From contig JANCMB010000001.1 of assembly GCA_031317595.1 (NCBI GenBank), forward strand, positions 310,001-374,000: a stretch of DNA of 64,000 bases, given 5' to 3'. Below, in pieces: positions 1-7,821 of this stretch. Under the pieces are notes generated by a model. The model was not told the origin of the DNA and ran no database searches. It saw nothing but the letters and a program-made list of their open reading frames with translations. A program made the position numbers and the translations under genes. The number at the start of each line of letters is the position of its first letter. Within the stretch, counting starts at the first letter, position 1. This DNA is from Glutamicibacter sp. PS (GTDB taxonomy: Bacteria > Actinomycetota > Actinomycetes > Actinomycetales > Micrococcaceae).

Positions 1-501
1 CGCCATAGCGTCGAAGTGATCGCCTGTGGGCTCTTATTGGTTTTCATTACGCAGGTGTTTCGCGGCGCGTCGGCCAAGCACCGGCTGACCACGGTGGTCA
101 GTGGCGTCGCTGGCGTAACAATCGCGGTTCAAGGCGTGGGCTGGGTGGCGCTGGGTGACCACCGAGCGGTGCTATCGGTGACCATTCTGAGCCTGTTGGG
201 TCTTGTGGCCGCCGGTGCGCTATCCATTACCCGGCTGCCTGACCGTGTGGTGCTACCCGTGTCCCCGGTGCTCGCCGGTGCGCTGGGTGCGGCGGCTACC
301 GCGCTACCCTTGGGCCTTGACTGGGTACACGGGCTGATCTTCGGTGCCTTAGGTGGCTTGGTGGTGGCGGTGGTGCGTGCCCTGTCGCTGACCAGTAAGG
401 CCGTGCGATCGCTTAGCGGTGTGCTGGCCGTTGCCAGCTGCATGTTGCTGTTGACCGGCAGCCTCAATTGGTACGCCCTACAGCTGCTCGGCGGCAGCTA
501 G
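1..501 (+). CDS. Hydrophobic membrane protein, 5' end cut by window
   Basis: The reading frame is open to the left edge of the window, so the true start probably lies upstream; an internal GTG at 16 would be the first start inside. The visible 166 residues are mostly hydrophobic, with about five likely membrane helices (LVFITQVF, LSVTILSLLGLVAAGAL, LAGALGAAATAL, LIFGALGGLVVAVV, LAVASCMLLLTG) separated by short loops. I see no catalytic motif and do not recognise the family. It is followed by a small one-helix protein on the same strand, about 90 bases further on. Confidence 0.55.
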   Translation, partial: RHSVEVIACGLLLVFITQVFRGASAKHRLTTVVSGVAGVTIAVQGVGWVALGDHRAVLSVTILSLLGLVAAGALSITRLPDRVVLPVSPVLAGALGAAATALPLGLDWVHGLIFGALGGLVVAVVRALSLTSKAVRSLSGVLAVASCMLLLTGSLNWYALQLLGGS

Positions 502-592
502 CTTCCGCTCGTGAGCCACGGCGAGGCGCGGCTCACATGACTTCTGGCGTCCGAGGCGCGCACCGCACCCTGTGGCGCGTTAGGATGGGGGC

Positions 593-712
593 ATGAACGA
601 AAACTATCTTGCACTCGAGATTTTCTTCCTCTCCCTGCTCACCGTGGCAGGTCTCGGCATGGCAGGCTTCGCGGCACTGGTCGTCAAGCGCCTGTTCAAG
701 GGGCAGAAGTAA
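593..712 (+). CDS. Small single-helix membrane protein (39 aa)
   Basis: The ATG at 593 opens a 39-residue frame ending in TAA. It begins MNENYLALEIFFLSLLTVAG, continues with a glycine- and alanine-rich helix, and ends in the basic tail KRLFKGQK, which predicts one membrane helix with a cytoplasmic positive C-terminus. Upstream is TAGGATGGGGGC, which offers a -10-like TAGGAT and a purine-rich stretch. It lies just ahead of the nitrobindin-like gene. The hydrophobic segment plus basic tail is the main support; nothing else can be said about function. Confidence 0.55.
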   Translation: MNENYLALEIFFLSLLTVAGLGMAGFAALVVKRLFKGQK

Positions 713-780
713 GCATCAGCGCACACGAAAGTGTGCGTTGATTCGTTAAAGCACCGACGCGTAGAAAGAGCACGCAACCA

Positions 781-1416
781 ATGGCCTTTGATATCCCCAC
801 TGACCTGACCCCCGAACTGGTGCCGTTGTCCTGGCTCATCGGGACCTGGGAAGGTACCGGCCGGTTGGGCGAGGGAGAAGCGGACGACCCCTATTTTGTG
901 CAGCGGGTGACCTTCTCCGACCTTGGCGGCCCATTTCTCGAATACCGTAGCGAAGCCTGGCTCAGTGACGAGTCCGGCACCAAGCTACGTTTCCTCAGCG
1001 CCGAAACCGGTTATTGGTCGCTGGATCGCGCCTGGCAGGATGCGGACCCGGGCCCCGGCATGACGCCGGGCGATCCGTTCCCGGTGCTGCGTTCCGCCGA
1101 CGACGTGGAAAAGCTACGCACCGACGAAGGCTTCAAGATCCAGGTGCAGATCACTCAGCCCGGCGCGATTAGCGAGCTCTATTACGGATTTGTTGATGGC
1201 CCGCGCATTCAGCTGGCCACCGAAGCCCTGCTACGCGGTCAGAATGCCAAAGCCTACGCCTCATCAACCCGGATTTACGGGCTGGTCGGCGGGGACCTCT
1301 TCTGGCGCTGGGATGTGTCGCTGGGCAATAAGGAGCTCAAGGCTCACGCCTCGGCGGCGTTGAAGCGTCTAAACGGGTCCTCCGCAGACCCCGAGTCGAC
1401 GGATTCGGAAGGTTAA
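781..1416 (+). CDS. FABP/nitrobindin-like heme-binding beta-barrel protein
   Basis: This 211-residue protein has the signature GTWEGTG (residues 21-27) of the actinobacterial nitrobindin family, formerly called FABP-like or DUF1794. The C-terminal stretch KELKAHASAALKR contains His189, which matches the position of the proximal heme ligand. The family forms a ten-stranded barrel that binds ferric heme and reacts with nitric oxide or peroxynitrite. The role here is inferred from homology. The stop is four bases before the YgfZ-like gene, so the two are very likely cotranscribed, a pairing that links heme and iron-sulfur biology. Confidence 0.85.
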   Translation: MAFDIPTDLTPELVPLSWLIGTWEGTGRLGEGEADDPYFVQRVTFSDLGGPFLEYRSEAWLSDESGTKLRFLSAETGYWSLDRAWQDADPGPGMTPGDPFPVLRSADDVEKLRTDEGFKIQVQITQPGAISELYYGFVDGPRIQLATEALLRGQNAKAYASSTRIYGLVGGDLFWRWDVSLGNKELKAHASAALKRLNGSSADPESTDSEG

Positions 1417-1420
1417 GGTC

Positions 1421-2500
1421 ATGGGCGAATACCATTCGGTGTTGCTACAGCGTCCCGGTGCCGTGGCCGGTACCGGGGTGGACGCCGCAGTGGCCGCCCA
1501 CTACGGTGCGCCGACCCGGGAGGCCCGGAAGCTCGCCGAGGGCGAAACCCTGGCGGACCTGAGCCACTTCGAGGTTCTGGAACTCAGCGGGCCAGACCGG
1601 CAGAGCTGGCTAGATACCCTCAGCACCCAGCGGATCAACACACTCACCGCGGGCAACAGCACACAGACCCTATTGCTATCGGTGCAAGGCCGCATCGAAC
1701 ATGAGATGAAGGTCCTTGTCGACGAGGACCGTCTGCTGCTCATCGTTGAACCCGGACGCGGACAGGCACTCCAAGAGTTCCTGCTCTCGATGCGTTTCGC
1801 CCTGCGGGTGGAGATCGTGAACCGTTCGGACGAGTTCGGGATCCTCGCTGCGACGAAGCCGCTGGATGAGGTCAGCACGTTGCGCTGGGTGGATCCATGG
1901 CCGGGCGTGAGCGAAGGTGGCTTCGCCTATTCGGCTGCCGACCACCCTGCCGTGGAACGCCCCTGGGTGTTGCACCTCGTGCCGTTGGCCGAGTTGGAGG
2001 AGCGGGTGGGGGACCGTCCGTTGGCCGGCATGATGGCTGTCGAGGCACTACGTATCGCCGCGTGGCAGCCTAGTCTGGGCCACGAGGTGGACGAGCGCAC
2101 CATCCCGCATGAGCTGGACTGGCTGCGCACCGCGGTGCATCTGAGTAAGGGGTGCTACAAGGGGCAGGAAACCATCGCCCGGGTACATAACATCGGTCAT
2201 CCGCCACGGCGTATGGTGTTTTTGCACCTCGACGGTTCCATGCATACCTTGCCGGCGGAGGGTTCGCCGGTGATGCTCGGAGAGCGTCAGGTGGGAACCT
2301 TGACCTCGGCGGCCCTGCACTATGAGGCCGGACCGATCGCGTTAGCGGTCATCAAGCGCGGAGTCGATCCGCAGGCCGAACTGACCGTGGTCGACGGGGA
2401 GAGTACCTACCCGGTTGCGCAGGAAGTGATCGTCGCACCGGATGCCGGGCAGACCGCCGGGCGGTTTACCGGTTTTATCCGTACCCCTCCGCGTCACTAA
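1421..2500 (+). CDS. ygfZ: Folate-binding protein YgfZ (GcvT-like, Fe-S cluster maintenance)
   Basis: The 359-residue protein carries the YgfZ signature KGCYKGQE (residues 243-250, Cys245) in a GcvT-like fold. YgfZ proteins bind tetrahydrofolate and help assemble or repair certain iron-sulfur enzymes such as MiaB. They lack the aminomethyltransferase catalytic aspartate of GcvT, so the signature separates this gene from glycine cleavage T-protein. The ATG lies four bases after the nitrobindin-like stop. The gene ends 18 bases before a strong bidirectional terminator shared with the convergent phosphofructokinase gene. Confidence 0.9.
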   Translation: MGEYHSVLLQRPGAVAGTGVDAAVAAHYGAPTREARKLAEGETLADLSHFEVLELSGPDRQSWLDTLSTQRINTLTAGNSTQTLLLSVQGRIEHEMKVLVDEDRLLLIVEPGRGQALQEFLLSMRFALRVEIVNRSDEFGILAATKPLDEVSTLRWVDPWPGVSEGGFAYSAADHPAVERPWVLHLVPLAELEERVGDRPLAGMMAVEALRIAAWQPSLGHEVDERTIPHELDWLRTAVHLSKGCYKGQETIARVHNIGHPPRRMVFLHLDGSMHTLPAEGSPVMLGERQVGTLTSAALHYEAGPIALAVIKRGVDPQAELTVVDGESTYPVAQEVIVAPDAGQTAGRFTGFIRTPPRH

Positions 2501-2518
2501 CTACGCGACACGCGAAAT

Positions 2519-2560
2519 AACGTGCCGGCCGGTTCCCCAACGGGAACCGGCCGGCACGTT
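2519..2560. terminator. Bidirectional terminator between ygfZ and pfkA
   Basis: A perfect 19-base-pair inverted repeat (2519-2537 with 2542-2560) with a four-base loop lies between two convergent genes. On the plus strand it is followed by CACTTTT, giving a short U-rich tail. It can end transcription in both directions. Confidence 0.9.
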
Positions 2561-2577
2561 CACTTTTAAGGGATGGT

Positions 2578-3606
2578 TTAGCCGAAGAGCAGCTTGGCTT
2601 CTTCGTAGCGGTTTTGCGGAACGCGCTTGAGGTTGTTCAAGGCAGCACGCAAGGGAACACGGTTGATATGCGTACCATGCAGGGCCACCATGGTGCCCCA
2701 GGCTTCGTTGGCTACCGAGTCCACGGCCGCCATACCCAGGCGCGTGGCCAGCACACGGTCGAAAGCGCTGGGAACGCCGCCGCGCTGGATGTGCCCCAGT
2801 ACGGTGGCACGAGTTTCAATGCCGGTGCGCTCTTCGATCATCGGGGCTAGTAGCTCACCGATGCCGCCCAAGCGCGGACGTCCGAAGGTATCGAACCCAC
2901 GGGTGGAGAAGGCTTCGGAATCGCCTTCGGGTACGAAACCTTCGGCCACGACTACCAGCGGTGCGCGGCCGCGCTCGTTGGCTTCGTTAACCCATTCGCA
3001 GATCTGATCCATCGAGGTGGACTGTTCCGGGATTAAAATGGCATGGGCACCGGAAGCCATGCCCGAGTGCAGGGCAATCCAACCCACGTGACGGCCCATT
3101 ACTTCGGCGACCATGCAACGGTGGTGAGATTCGCCGGTGGTGCGCAGACGGTCAATGGCTTCCACGGCGATCTGATTCGCGGTATCAAAACCGAAGGTGT
3201 AGTCGGTGGCATCGAGGTCGTTGTCGATGGTCTTGGGCACACCCACGATTCGAATGCCCTCGTCACAGAGGCGCTTCGCACCGGCGAGGGTACCTTCGCC
3301 ACCAATGGCGATCAGGGCGTCAACGCCGAGCTGCTCCAGATTGCGGGCAATGTTCTCGGCCCCGCCGTTTTCGCCCTCAAATGCGTTGGTGCGCGAGGTA
3401 CCCAAAATGGTGCCACCCTGTTTGGCGATACCGCGCACCGCCTGACGGGGCAGGTCGATCACGTCGGATTCCTTGACTCCACGCCAGCCGTCGCGGAAGC
3501 CAACAAATTCGTAATCGTGGGACTTGATGCCGTTCAGTACGGCGCCGCGGATCACCGCGTTCAAACCGGGGCAGTCGCCGCCGGAGGTAAGGATGCCAAT
3601 GCGCAT
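2578..3606 (-). CDS. pfkA: 6-phosphofructokinase, group III type
   Basis: This cytoplasmic enzyme phosphorylates fructose 6-phosphate to fructose 1,6-bisphosphate. The frame could start 39 codons earlier, but MRIGILTSGGDCPGLNAVIR at 3606 is the conserved N-terminus, so I chose that ATG (342 residues). The GGEGT motif (102-106) keeps the glycine that favours ATP over pyrophosphate. PKTIDND (124-130) carries a lysine where the bacterial allosteric enzymes have glycine, and Asp128 is the catalytic base. This combination is typical of group III actinobacterial enzymes. It shares the downstream terminator with ygfZ. Confidence 0.92.
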   Translation of the reverse strand: MRIGILTSGGDCPGLNAVIRGAVLNGIKSHDYEFVGFRDGWRGVKESDVIDLPRQAVRGIAKQGGTILGTSRTNAFEGENGGAENIARNLEQLGVDALIAIGGEGTLAGAKRLCDEGIRIVGVPKTIDNDLDATDYTFGFDTANQIAVEAIDRLRTTGESHHRCMVAEVMGRHVGWIALHSGMASGAHAILIPEQSTSMDQICEWVNEANERGRAPLVVVAEGFVPEGDSEAFSTRGFDTFGRPRLGGIGELLAPMIEERTGIETRATVLGHIQRGGVPSAFDRVLATRLGMAAVDSVANEAWGTMVALHGTHINRVPLRAALNNLKRVPQNRYEEAKLLFG

Positions 3607-3771
3607 GAATGCTCGTTTCTCAAGGGTCTTCACCCACGATTCGAGCTGGCCACAATACTGACTCGTATTGTGAAGGCCGGCGGTGAACGGGGGCGGGGAC
3701 CGGTGGATAGGTTCCTGGCGCACCGTTGAGCCGCGATTGTGACTAGTTTACGTGCTTTAGACCACAAGAGC

Positions 3772-3802
3772 GAGCCGGGGCGGGAAGTTCCCGCCCCGGC
3801 TC
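3772..3802 (-). terminator. Hairpin ending the PspC operon
   Basis: The inverted repeat 3772-3786 with 3788-3802 is a perfect 15-base match and folds with a loop of about five bases. It lies 28 bases beyond the stop of the last PspC-operon gene and upstream of pfkA on the same strand. There is no U-run, so it may be a weaker or Rho-assisted terminator. Confidence 0.7.
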
Positions 3803-3830
3803 TCCAAGGGATTATCGAAGCCTGACGGGC

Positions 3831-4073
3831 CTAGAAAGCCCGCAGCCACTTCTGCAAGATGATGTTCTCCTGCTGGTCAGGGATCAGGAGCCAGGCCACG
3901 ATGTACACGCCAATGCCGAGCACCGGTAGCAGGAAGGAAAGCAACATGCCGATGCGCACGAGGGTGACATCCCATCCGAACTTATCGGCGAGGCCGCCTG
4001 CCACACCTCCGACCATGCGGGCCGGGCCGCGACGAAGCGGGATCGAGCGCAGGGAATTGAAGAAACTGTCCAT
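3831..4073 (-). CDS. Small PspC-domain membrane protein (80 aa)
   Basis: The protein is almost exactly one PspC domain: RGPARMVGGVAGGLADKFGWD followed by a hydrophobic helix (MLLSFLLPVLGIGVYIVAWLLIP) and a short charged tail. PspC domains sense or transmit cell-envelope stress at the inner membrane. An AAGGAA Shine-Dalgarno sequence precedes the ATG. It is the last gene of a three-gene operon, 18 bases after the 82-residue protein, and lies opposite a PspC-linked two-component system, which supports an envelope-stress role. Confidence 0.88.
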   Translation of the reverse strand: MDSFFNSLRSIPLRRGPARMVGGVAGGLADKFGWDVTLVRIGMLLSFLLPVLGIGVYIVAWLLIPDQQENIILQKWLRAF

Positions 4074-4091
4074 GGTTGTGGTTCCTTTTCC

Positions 4092-4340
4092 TTAGTGGGT
4101 CTCGGTGGAGTCTGGGCCGGGGAGCTCCGTCGATCGTGCATGGTTGCGGCGCGCCGAGGCGATGCCCGAACCGATCAGGCCGATGCCGGCGAGAGCGATC
4201 AAACCAATGAAGAACAGCGAGCGGTCGAAGTGCCAAGAGAGGATTTCGCCGCCCATCGTCGTCACGGCCACGGCGATTAGGATGAGGCCGAAGATCAGGG
4301 TGCCGGAGGGAAATTTTGTCTCGGAGTCGTTGCTATTCAA
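4092..4340 (-). CDS. Small two-helix membrane protein in PspC operon (82 aa)
   Basis: I start this gene at a TTG (MNSNDSETKFPSG) because AAAGGAG lies eight bases upstream. The 82 residues contain two membrane helices (LIFGLILIAVAVTTM and LFFIGLIALAGIGLIGSGIA) joined by GGEILSWHFDRS, and end in a basic, polar tail. I do not recognise a named family. Gaps of 15 and 18 bases to its neighbours place it firmly in the same operon as the two PspC-domain proteins, so it is probably a membrane partner in that stress module. Confidence 0.75.
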   Translation of the reverse strand: MNSNDSETKFPSGTLIFGLILIAVAVTTMGGEILSWHFDRSLFFIGLIALAGIGLIGSGIASARRNHARSTELPGPDSTETH

Positions 4341-4355
4341 GAGCCTAGCTCCTTT

Positions 4356-5672
4356 CTAGAAGTCGGTCTCGGGACTCGTGATGATATTCGAACGCTCATA
4401 GTCAAAGTTCGTAAATACTCCATTGAATTCGACTGTGAGAACGGGGGCCGTAGGATCGTCGATGCCATGATTCAGTGAGTCGACTCCCTCACGTTTCGAC
4501 ATGAACACCCCATTGCTGTCAATTGTCACCGGGACACCTTCGGGGAGCACTAAGTCCACCTTAGAGAACACCGAATTGATCTCTACTTTGGTCGGTGCCG
4601 TAATGTGACGGTAGCCCGTCAAATCGATGGTCGCGTTGCTGAAGACGGCACTGTACTCGTTGGGGTCGTCATGGACGATGACGCCGTCGCGATAGTCGCC
4701 GAAGATTACCGGTTTGCCTCCGAAAATCAGCGTGAGAACCAACAACGGGATGGCTAAACCCAACAGGCCGCCACTGGTGCGCTTAGCGAAGGAGGCGAAC
4801 GTAATGCCCAAGCCAGCGACCAGCAGACCCACCGGGAGGGCCAAGGTCCAACCATTATCCGGTACGCCAGGGAAATTGAGCTGTCCTGCCAGCAGGACTG
4901 CGGCCATGGACAATACGCTCAATCCCACAACGATAGTTGCTACCCAGCCGGGGATCGGGGGAGCTTTGCGCACTTGTGGAGCGGGTGCGCGATGCGGAGG
5001 TGGCGGTGTGAATCCATCATTGTATGGGGTACTCATCTGGTCCTCCCGGTTGGGGTGCTGCTCGAATTCGGGCTCCGGGAGCTTCAGCTCACCGGGGTCC
5101 TCGGGAAATTCTGTGGATAGTCGCTGATTAAAGGCCGGGTCGTGTGGCCCACGCCAGGGTTTCTCGATCACCGTGCCGTGGTGCACCGGGCCGCTTTGGT
5201 GAGCGGTCGCGTCGCTGCTGGCGTTACCGGGGCTCGGTGACGCCGAATGGTGGCGTTCGAAACGAGTGTTGCGCCGGCTGAAAATCAGGAACAATACGCC
5301 GGCGATAATCACCACCGGGAACAGGATGGGGCCGAGTGAGCCGATCGCCCACGGCAGGGGGAGCAGGCCACAAACGAATAAGATCACCGCGCCGGTCATG
5401 CCGTTGGTCCACTCCTTGGCGATGGCCTGTTCGAGGTGGATAGTTCCGCGACGGTCGGGCAGTAGCGCCCAAGCCAGGGCGTAGGCAATGAGGCCCACTC
5501 CGGCGAATATGCTCAGCACGATGATGATGCCGCGCACCAGGATGGTGTCGATGGAGAAACGCTGGGCGAGGCCCGCCGCCACGCCACCGAACCATTGCGA
5601 GTCTTGGCGAACGATCCCGAGCTTACGCATCTGCTCGAAGAAGCTGCTGGATGATCCGTTCTGCATGTTCAT
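4356..5672 (-). CDS. PspC-domain membrane protein with C-terminal toastrack-like beta domain
   Basis: The 438-residue protein starts with a PspC domain (QWFGGVAAGLAQRFSID, about 26-70) and a helix (IIIVLSIFAGVGLIAYALAWALLP). Two more helices lie near 93-135, then a proline-rich charged linker, then three helices near 240-320. The last 115 residues are beta-rich with repeated turns such as ATIDLTGY, EINSVFSKVDLVLPEG, VTIDSNGVF and LTVEFNGVF. That pattern resembles the LiaF/toastrack (DUF4097-like) domain of envelope-stress regulators. It heads the operon, and its ATG follows an AGAGGAT Shine-Dalgarno sequence. A start two codons later is also possible. Confidence 0.85.
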   Translation of the reverse strand: MNMQNGSSSSFFEQMRKLGIVRQDSQWFGGVAAGLAQRFSIDTILVRGIIIVLSIFAGVGLIAYALAWALLPDRRGTIHLEQAIAKEWTNGMTGAVILFVCGLLPLPWAIGSLGPILFPVVIIAGVLFLIFSRRNTRFERHHSASPSPGNASSDATAHQSGPVHHGTVIEKPWRGPHDPAFNQRLSTEFPEDPGELKLPEPEFEQHPNREDQMSTPYNDGFTPPPPHRAPAPQVRKAPPIPGWVATIVVGLSVLSMAAVLLAGQLNFPGVPDNGWTLALPVGLLVAGLGITFASFAKRTSGGLLGLAIPLLVLTLIFGGKPVIFGDYRDGVIVHDDPNEYSAVFSNATIDLTGYRHITAPTKVEINSVFSKVDLVLPEGVPVTIDSNGVFMSKREGVDSLNHGIDDPTAPVLTVEFNGVFTNFDYERSNIITSPETDF

Positions 5673-5691
5673 ATCTCAATCCTCTAATGAC

Positions 5692-5746
5692 TAGGGCCCT
5701 ACCGCTATGAGGGGGTGCCCTGATTTAACCCTGAGCTACCCTAGGG
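5692..5746. promoter_or_regulatory. Phased CCCT repeats in the divergent PspC promoter region
   Basis: The 114-base gap between the two divergent PspC transcription units holds CCCTAC at 5697, CCCTGA at 5718, CCCTGA at 5729 and CCCTAG at 5739. The spacings are 21, 11 and 10 bases, close to two, one and one helical turns. Two of them form palindromes, TAGGGCCCTA (5692-5701) and CCCTAGGG (5739-5746). Sites on one face of the helix next to a response-regulator gene suggest autoregulation, but no binding is shown. Confidence 0.45.
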
Positions 5747-5786
5747 ACGCTCGCTCCTCCGGGTTCGGGCGTGCTTGACTTGGAGC

Positions 5787-7058
5787 ATGCAAACACCAGC
5801 AGAGCGTCCCAGCTTACTGCGCAGCGACTCGCGAGTAATCGCTGGCGTGTGCGGCGGGCTCGCCGAACACCTGGGGGTCCGGGTCAGTTATGTGCGCGTG
5901 GCCTTCATTGCGCTGGTTGGGTTCGGCGGCGCGGGCGTGGTGCTCTATGCCTGGCTGTGGGCGATGACTCCCAGCGAACAAGAAGCCGACGCCGACGCCG
6001 AACGTAGTCGTGGTACGCGACGGCTGTCACTGGCCGAGGAAATGGAGCGGGTGCAACGCAATCTGCCCAAGCCGGCCGAACTGAGCGAGTGGCTCGTTTC
6101 GATCCGCGAGGTACTGATCGGTGCGGCCCTACTCGTATTGGCCTTTCTGGCCTATGGGCAATGGGCTGGCTGGACGATCCGCTGGGATTTGATCTGGCCC
6201 TCGCTGGGGATTCTCGCCGGTGTGGTGCTCGCTTGGCTGCAATTGGACGGCTCCAACGCCCGGCGTGAAGGTAAATTGCGTGGACCGGTGCTTCTACGCC
6301 TAGCTCTGGGCCTACTATTGGTGATCTCCGGATTGTTGGCCTTGGTCAGCGGCAACGTGAGCACCGCCGACCTACTGGGCGGCTTGGCTACGGCCGGGGC
6401 GATTCTTGCCGGGACCGTGGTGGTCTTGCTGCCGTGGGCCCTGCGGCTATGGCGCGATTTCCTGTCCGAACGCAGCAGCCGCCAGGCGGCCGCGCAACGT
6501 GCCGAATTCGCCGCACACCTGCACGACTCGGTGCTACAGACCCTCGCGGTCATCCAAAAACGCAGCGACGACCCGGCCGCGGTACGCACCTTGGCCCGCG
6601 TGCAGGAACGAGAATTACGCCAATGGCTCTATGGGGATCCCGAACAATCACCGGAGGATCTGGGCACCGCCATCACCGAAGAAGCACGTACCATTGAACA
6701 GCTGATGCTACGCGATATCGAGGTGATCACCGTGGGTCACGCGCAGGGGATTGCCGCGCAACAGGCCTTGGTCGCGGCCAGCGGTGAAGCGATGATGAAT
6801 GCCGCGAAACACACCGCGGGAAAGATCTCGGTCTTTGTCGAATGCACCCCGAGCCAAGTGGAGATTTTCGTCCGGGACCGAGGTTCGGGTTTCGACGTAC
6901 AGAGCATCGCCGCCGATCGGCACGGGGTCCGCGAGTCAATTATCGGCCGCATCGAACGAGCCGGCGGCACGGTCACTATTCGTAGCTCATCAGAGGGCAC
7001 CGAGGTTCAATTGCGCATGCCACGAGAAGAATCCACCGAGGAAGGGACGACGCCATGA
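5787..7058 (+). CDS. PspC-domain sensor histidine kinase (LiaS/NarX-like class)
   Basis: An N-terminal PspC domain (VIAGVCGGLAEHLGV, residues 17-31) and helix are followed by a cytoplasmic stretch. About four further helices span 107-222. A HisKA_3-type dimerisation helix, AAHLHDSVLQTLA, places the phospho-accepting histidine at 246. The ATPase domain shows the N box GEAMMNAAKH (Asn338) and the G1 box DRGSGF. I chose the ATG at 5787, giving 423 residues; a TTG four codons upstream is possible and neither has a well-spaced Shine-Dalgarno sequence. The stop overlaps the regulator start by four bases. Fusion of PspC to the kinase suggests it senses envelope stress directly. Confidence 0.88.
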   Translation: MQTPAERPSLLRSDSRVIAGVCGGLAEHLGVRVSYVRVAFIALVGFGGAGVVLYAWLWAMTPSEQEADADAERSRGTRRLSLAEEMERVQRNLPKPAELSEWLVSIREVLIGAALLVLAFLAYGQWAGWTIRWDLIWPSLGILAGVVLAWLQLDGSNARREGKLRGPVLLRLALGLLLVISGLLALVSGNVSTADLLGGLATAGAILAGTVVVLLPWALRLWRDFLSERSSRQAAAQRAEFAAHLHDSVLQTLAVIQKRSDDPAAVRTLARVQERELRQWLYGDPEQSPEDLGTAITEEARTIEQLMLRDIEVITVGHAQGIAAQQALVAASGEAMMNAAKHTAGKISVFVECTPSQVEIFVRDRGSGFDVQSIAADRHGVRESIIGRIERAGGTVTIRSSSEGTEVQLRMPREESTEEGTTP

Positions 7059-7726
7059 CCGAGGCACCCATCGAAGACGCGTCGCCGGTACGCGTCGTAC
7101 TGGTCGATGACCACGCCATTTTTCGCTCCGGCCTGAAAGCCGACCTGGCTAGTGATATTCAGATTGTCGGTGAGGCCGGTACGGTCGAAGACGCGATCAG
7201 CGTCATTGCCTCCGAACGCCCCGATGTGGTGTTGCTCGATGTCCACCTTCCCGGCGGCCGCGGCGGCGGTGGTGCCGAAGTGCTGGCCGGTTGTGCCGCG
7301 CAACTGGAAGGAACCCGCTTTTTGGCCTTGAGCGTATCGGATGCGGCTCAGGATGTGGTCACGGTGATTCGCGCCGGAGCCCGGGGCTATGTCACCAAGA
7401 GCATTTCGGGCGAGGAAATATCCGCCGCCGTGCGCCGGGTGGCCAGCGGAGATGCGGTGTTTTCGCCGCGCCTGGCCGGATTTGTGCTCGATGCTTTCAG
7501 CGGCGCTCAGGTCGCCAGCGTTGACGAAGAACTCGATCTGCTCTCCGATCGGGAACTTCAAGTGATGCGGTTGATCGCCCGCGGCTACAGTTACCGTGAG
7601 GTCGCCAAAGAGCTCTTCATTTCCATCAAGACCGTCGAGTCCCATGTGTCGAATGTGCTGCGCAAACTGCAATTATCGAATCGTCATGAGCTAACCCGGT
7701 GGGCCGTGGATCGTCGGCTTCTCTAG
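7055..7726 (+). CDS. LuxR/NarL-family response regulator
   Basis: The 223-residue protein has a receiver domain with acidic residues Asp18 and Asp19 (VLVDDH), the phospho-acceptor Asp62 in VVLLDVHLP, and a conserved lysine in GYVTKSISGEE. A C-terminal LuxR helix-turn-helix follows (LSDRELQVMRLIARG then KTVESHVSNVLRKL). A glycine-rich insert, GGRGGGGAE, follows the phosphorylation site. It is translationally coupled to the PspC kinase by an ATGA overlap and is almost certainly its partner. The likely target is the divergent PspC operon. Confidence 0.92.
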   Translation: MTEAPIEDASPVRVVLVDDHAIFRSGLKADLASDIQIVGEAGTVEDAISVIASERPDVVLLDVHLPGGRGGGGAEVLAGCAAQLEGTRFLALSVSDAAQDVVTVIRAGARGYVTKSISGEEISAAVRRVASGDAVFSPRLAGFVLDAFSGAQVASVDEELDLLSDRELQVMRLIARGYSYREVAKELFISIKTVESHVSNVLRKLQLSNRHELTRWAVDRRLL

Positions 7727-7763
7727 CCTTGGACGATTCCAAGCGGACCGAGTCTTAAACGTC

Positions 7764-7800
7764 GCGGGCGGTGTGTAGGAGTCTCCTACACGCCGCCCGC
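7764..7800. terminator. Terminator after the response regulator
   Basis: The 18-base arms 7764-7781 and 7783-7800 pair with a single G-U wobble around a tight turn. The hairpin lies between the convergent response regulator and aminotransferase genes and probably serves both. There is no clear U-run. Confidence 0.8.
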
Positions 7801-7821
7801 TGCGCTGAACGTACGTGCTAG

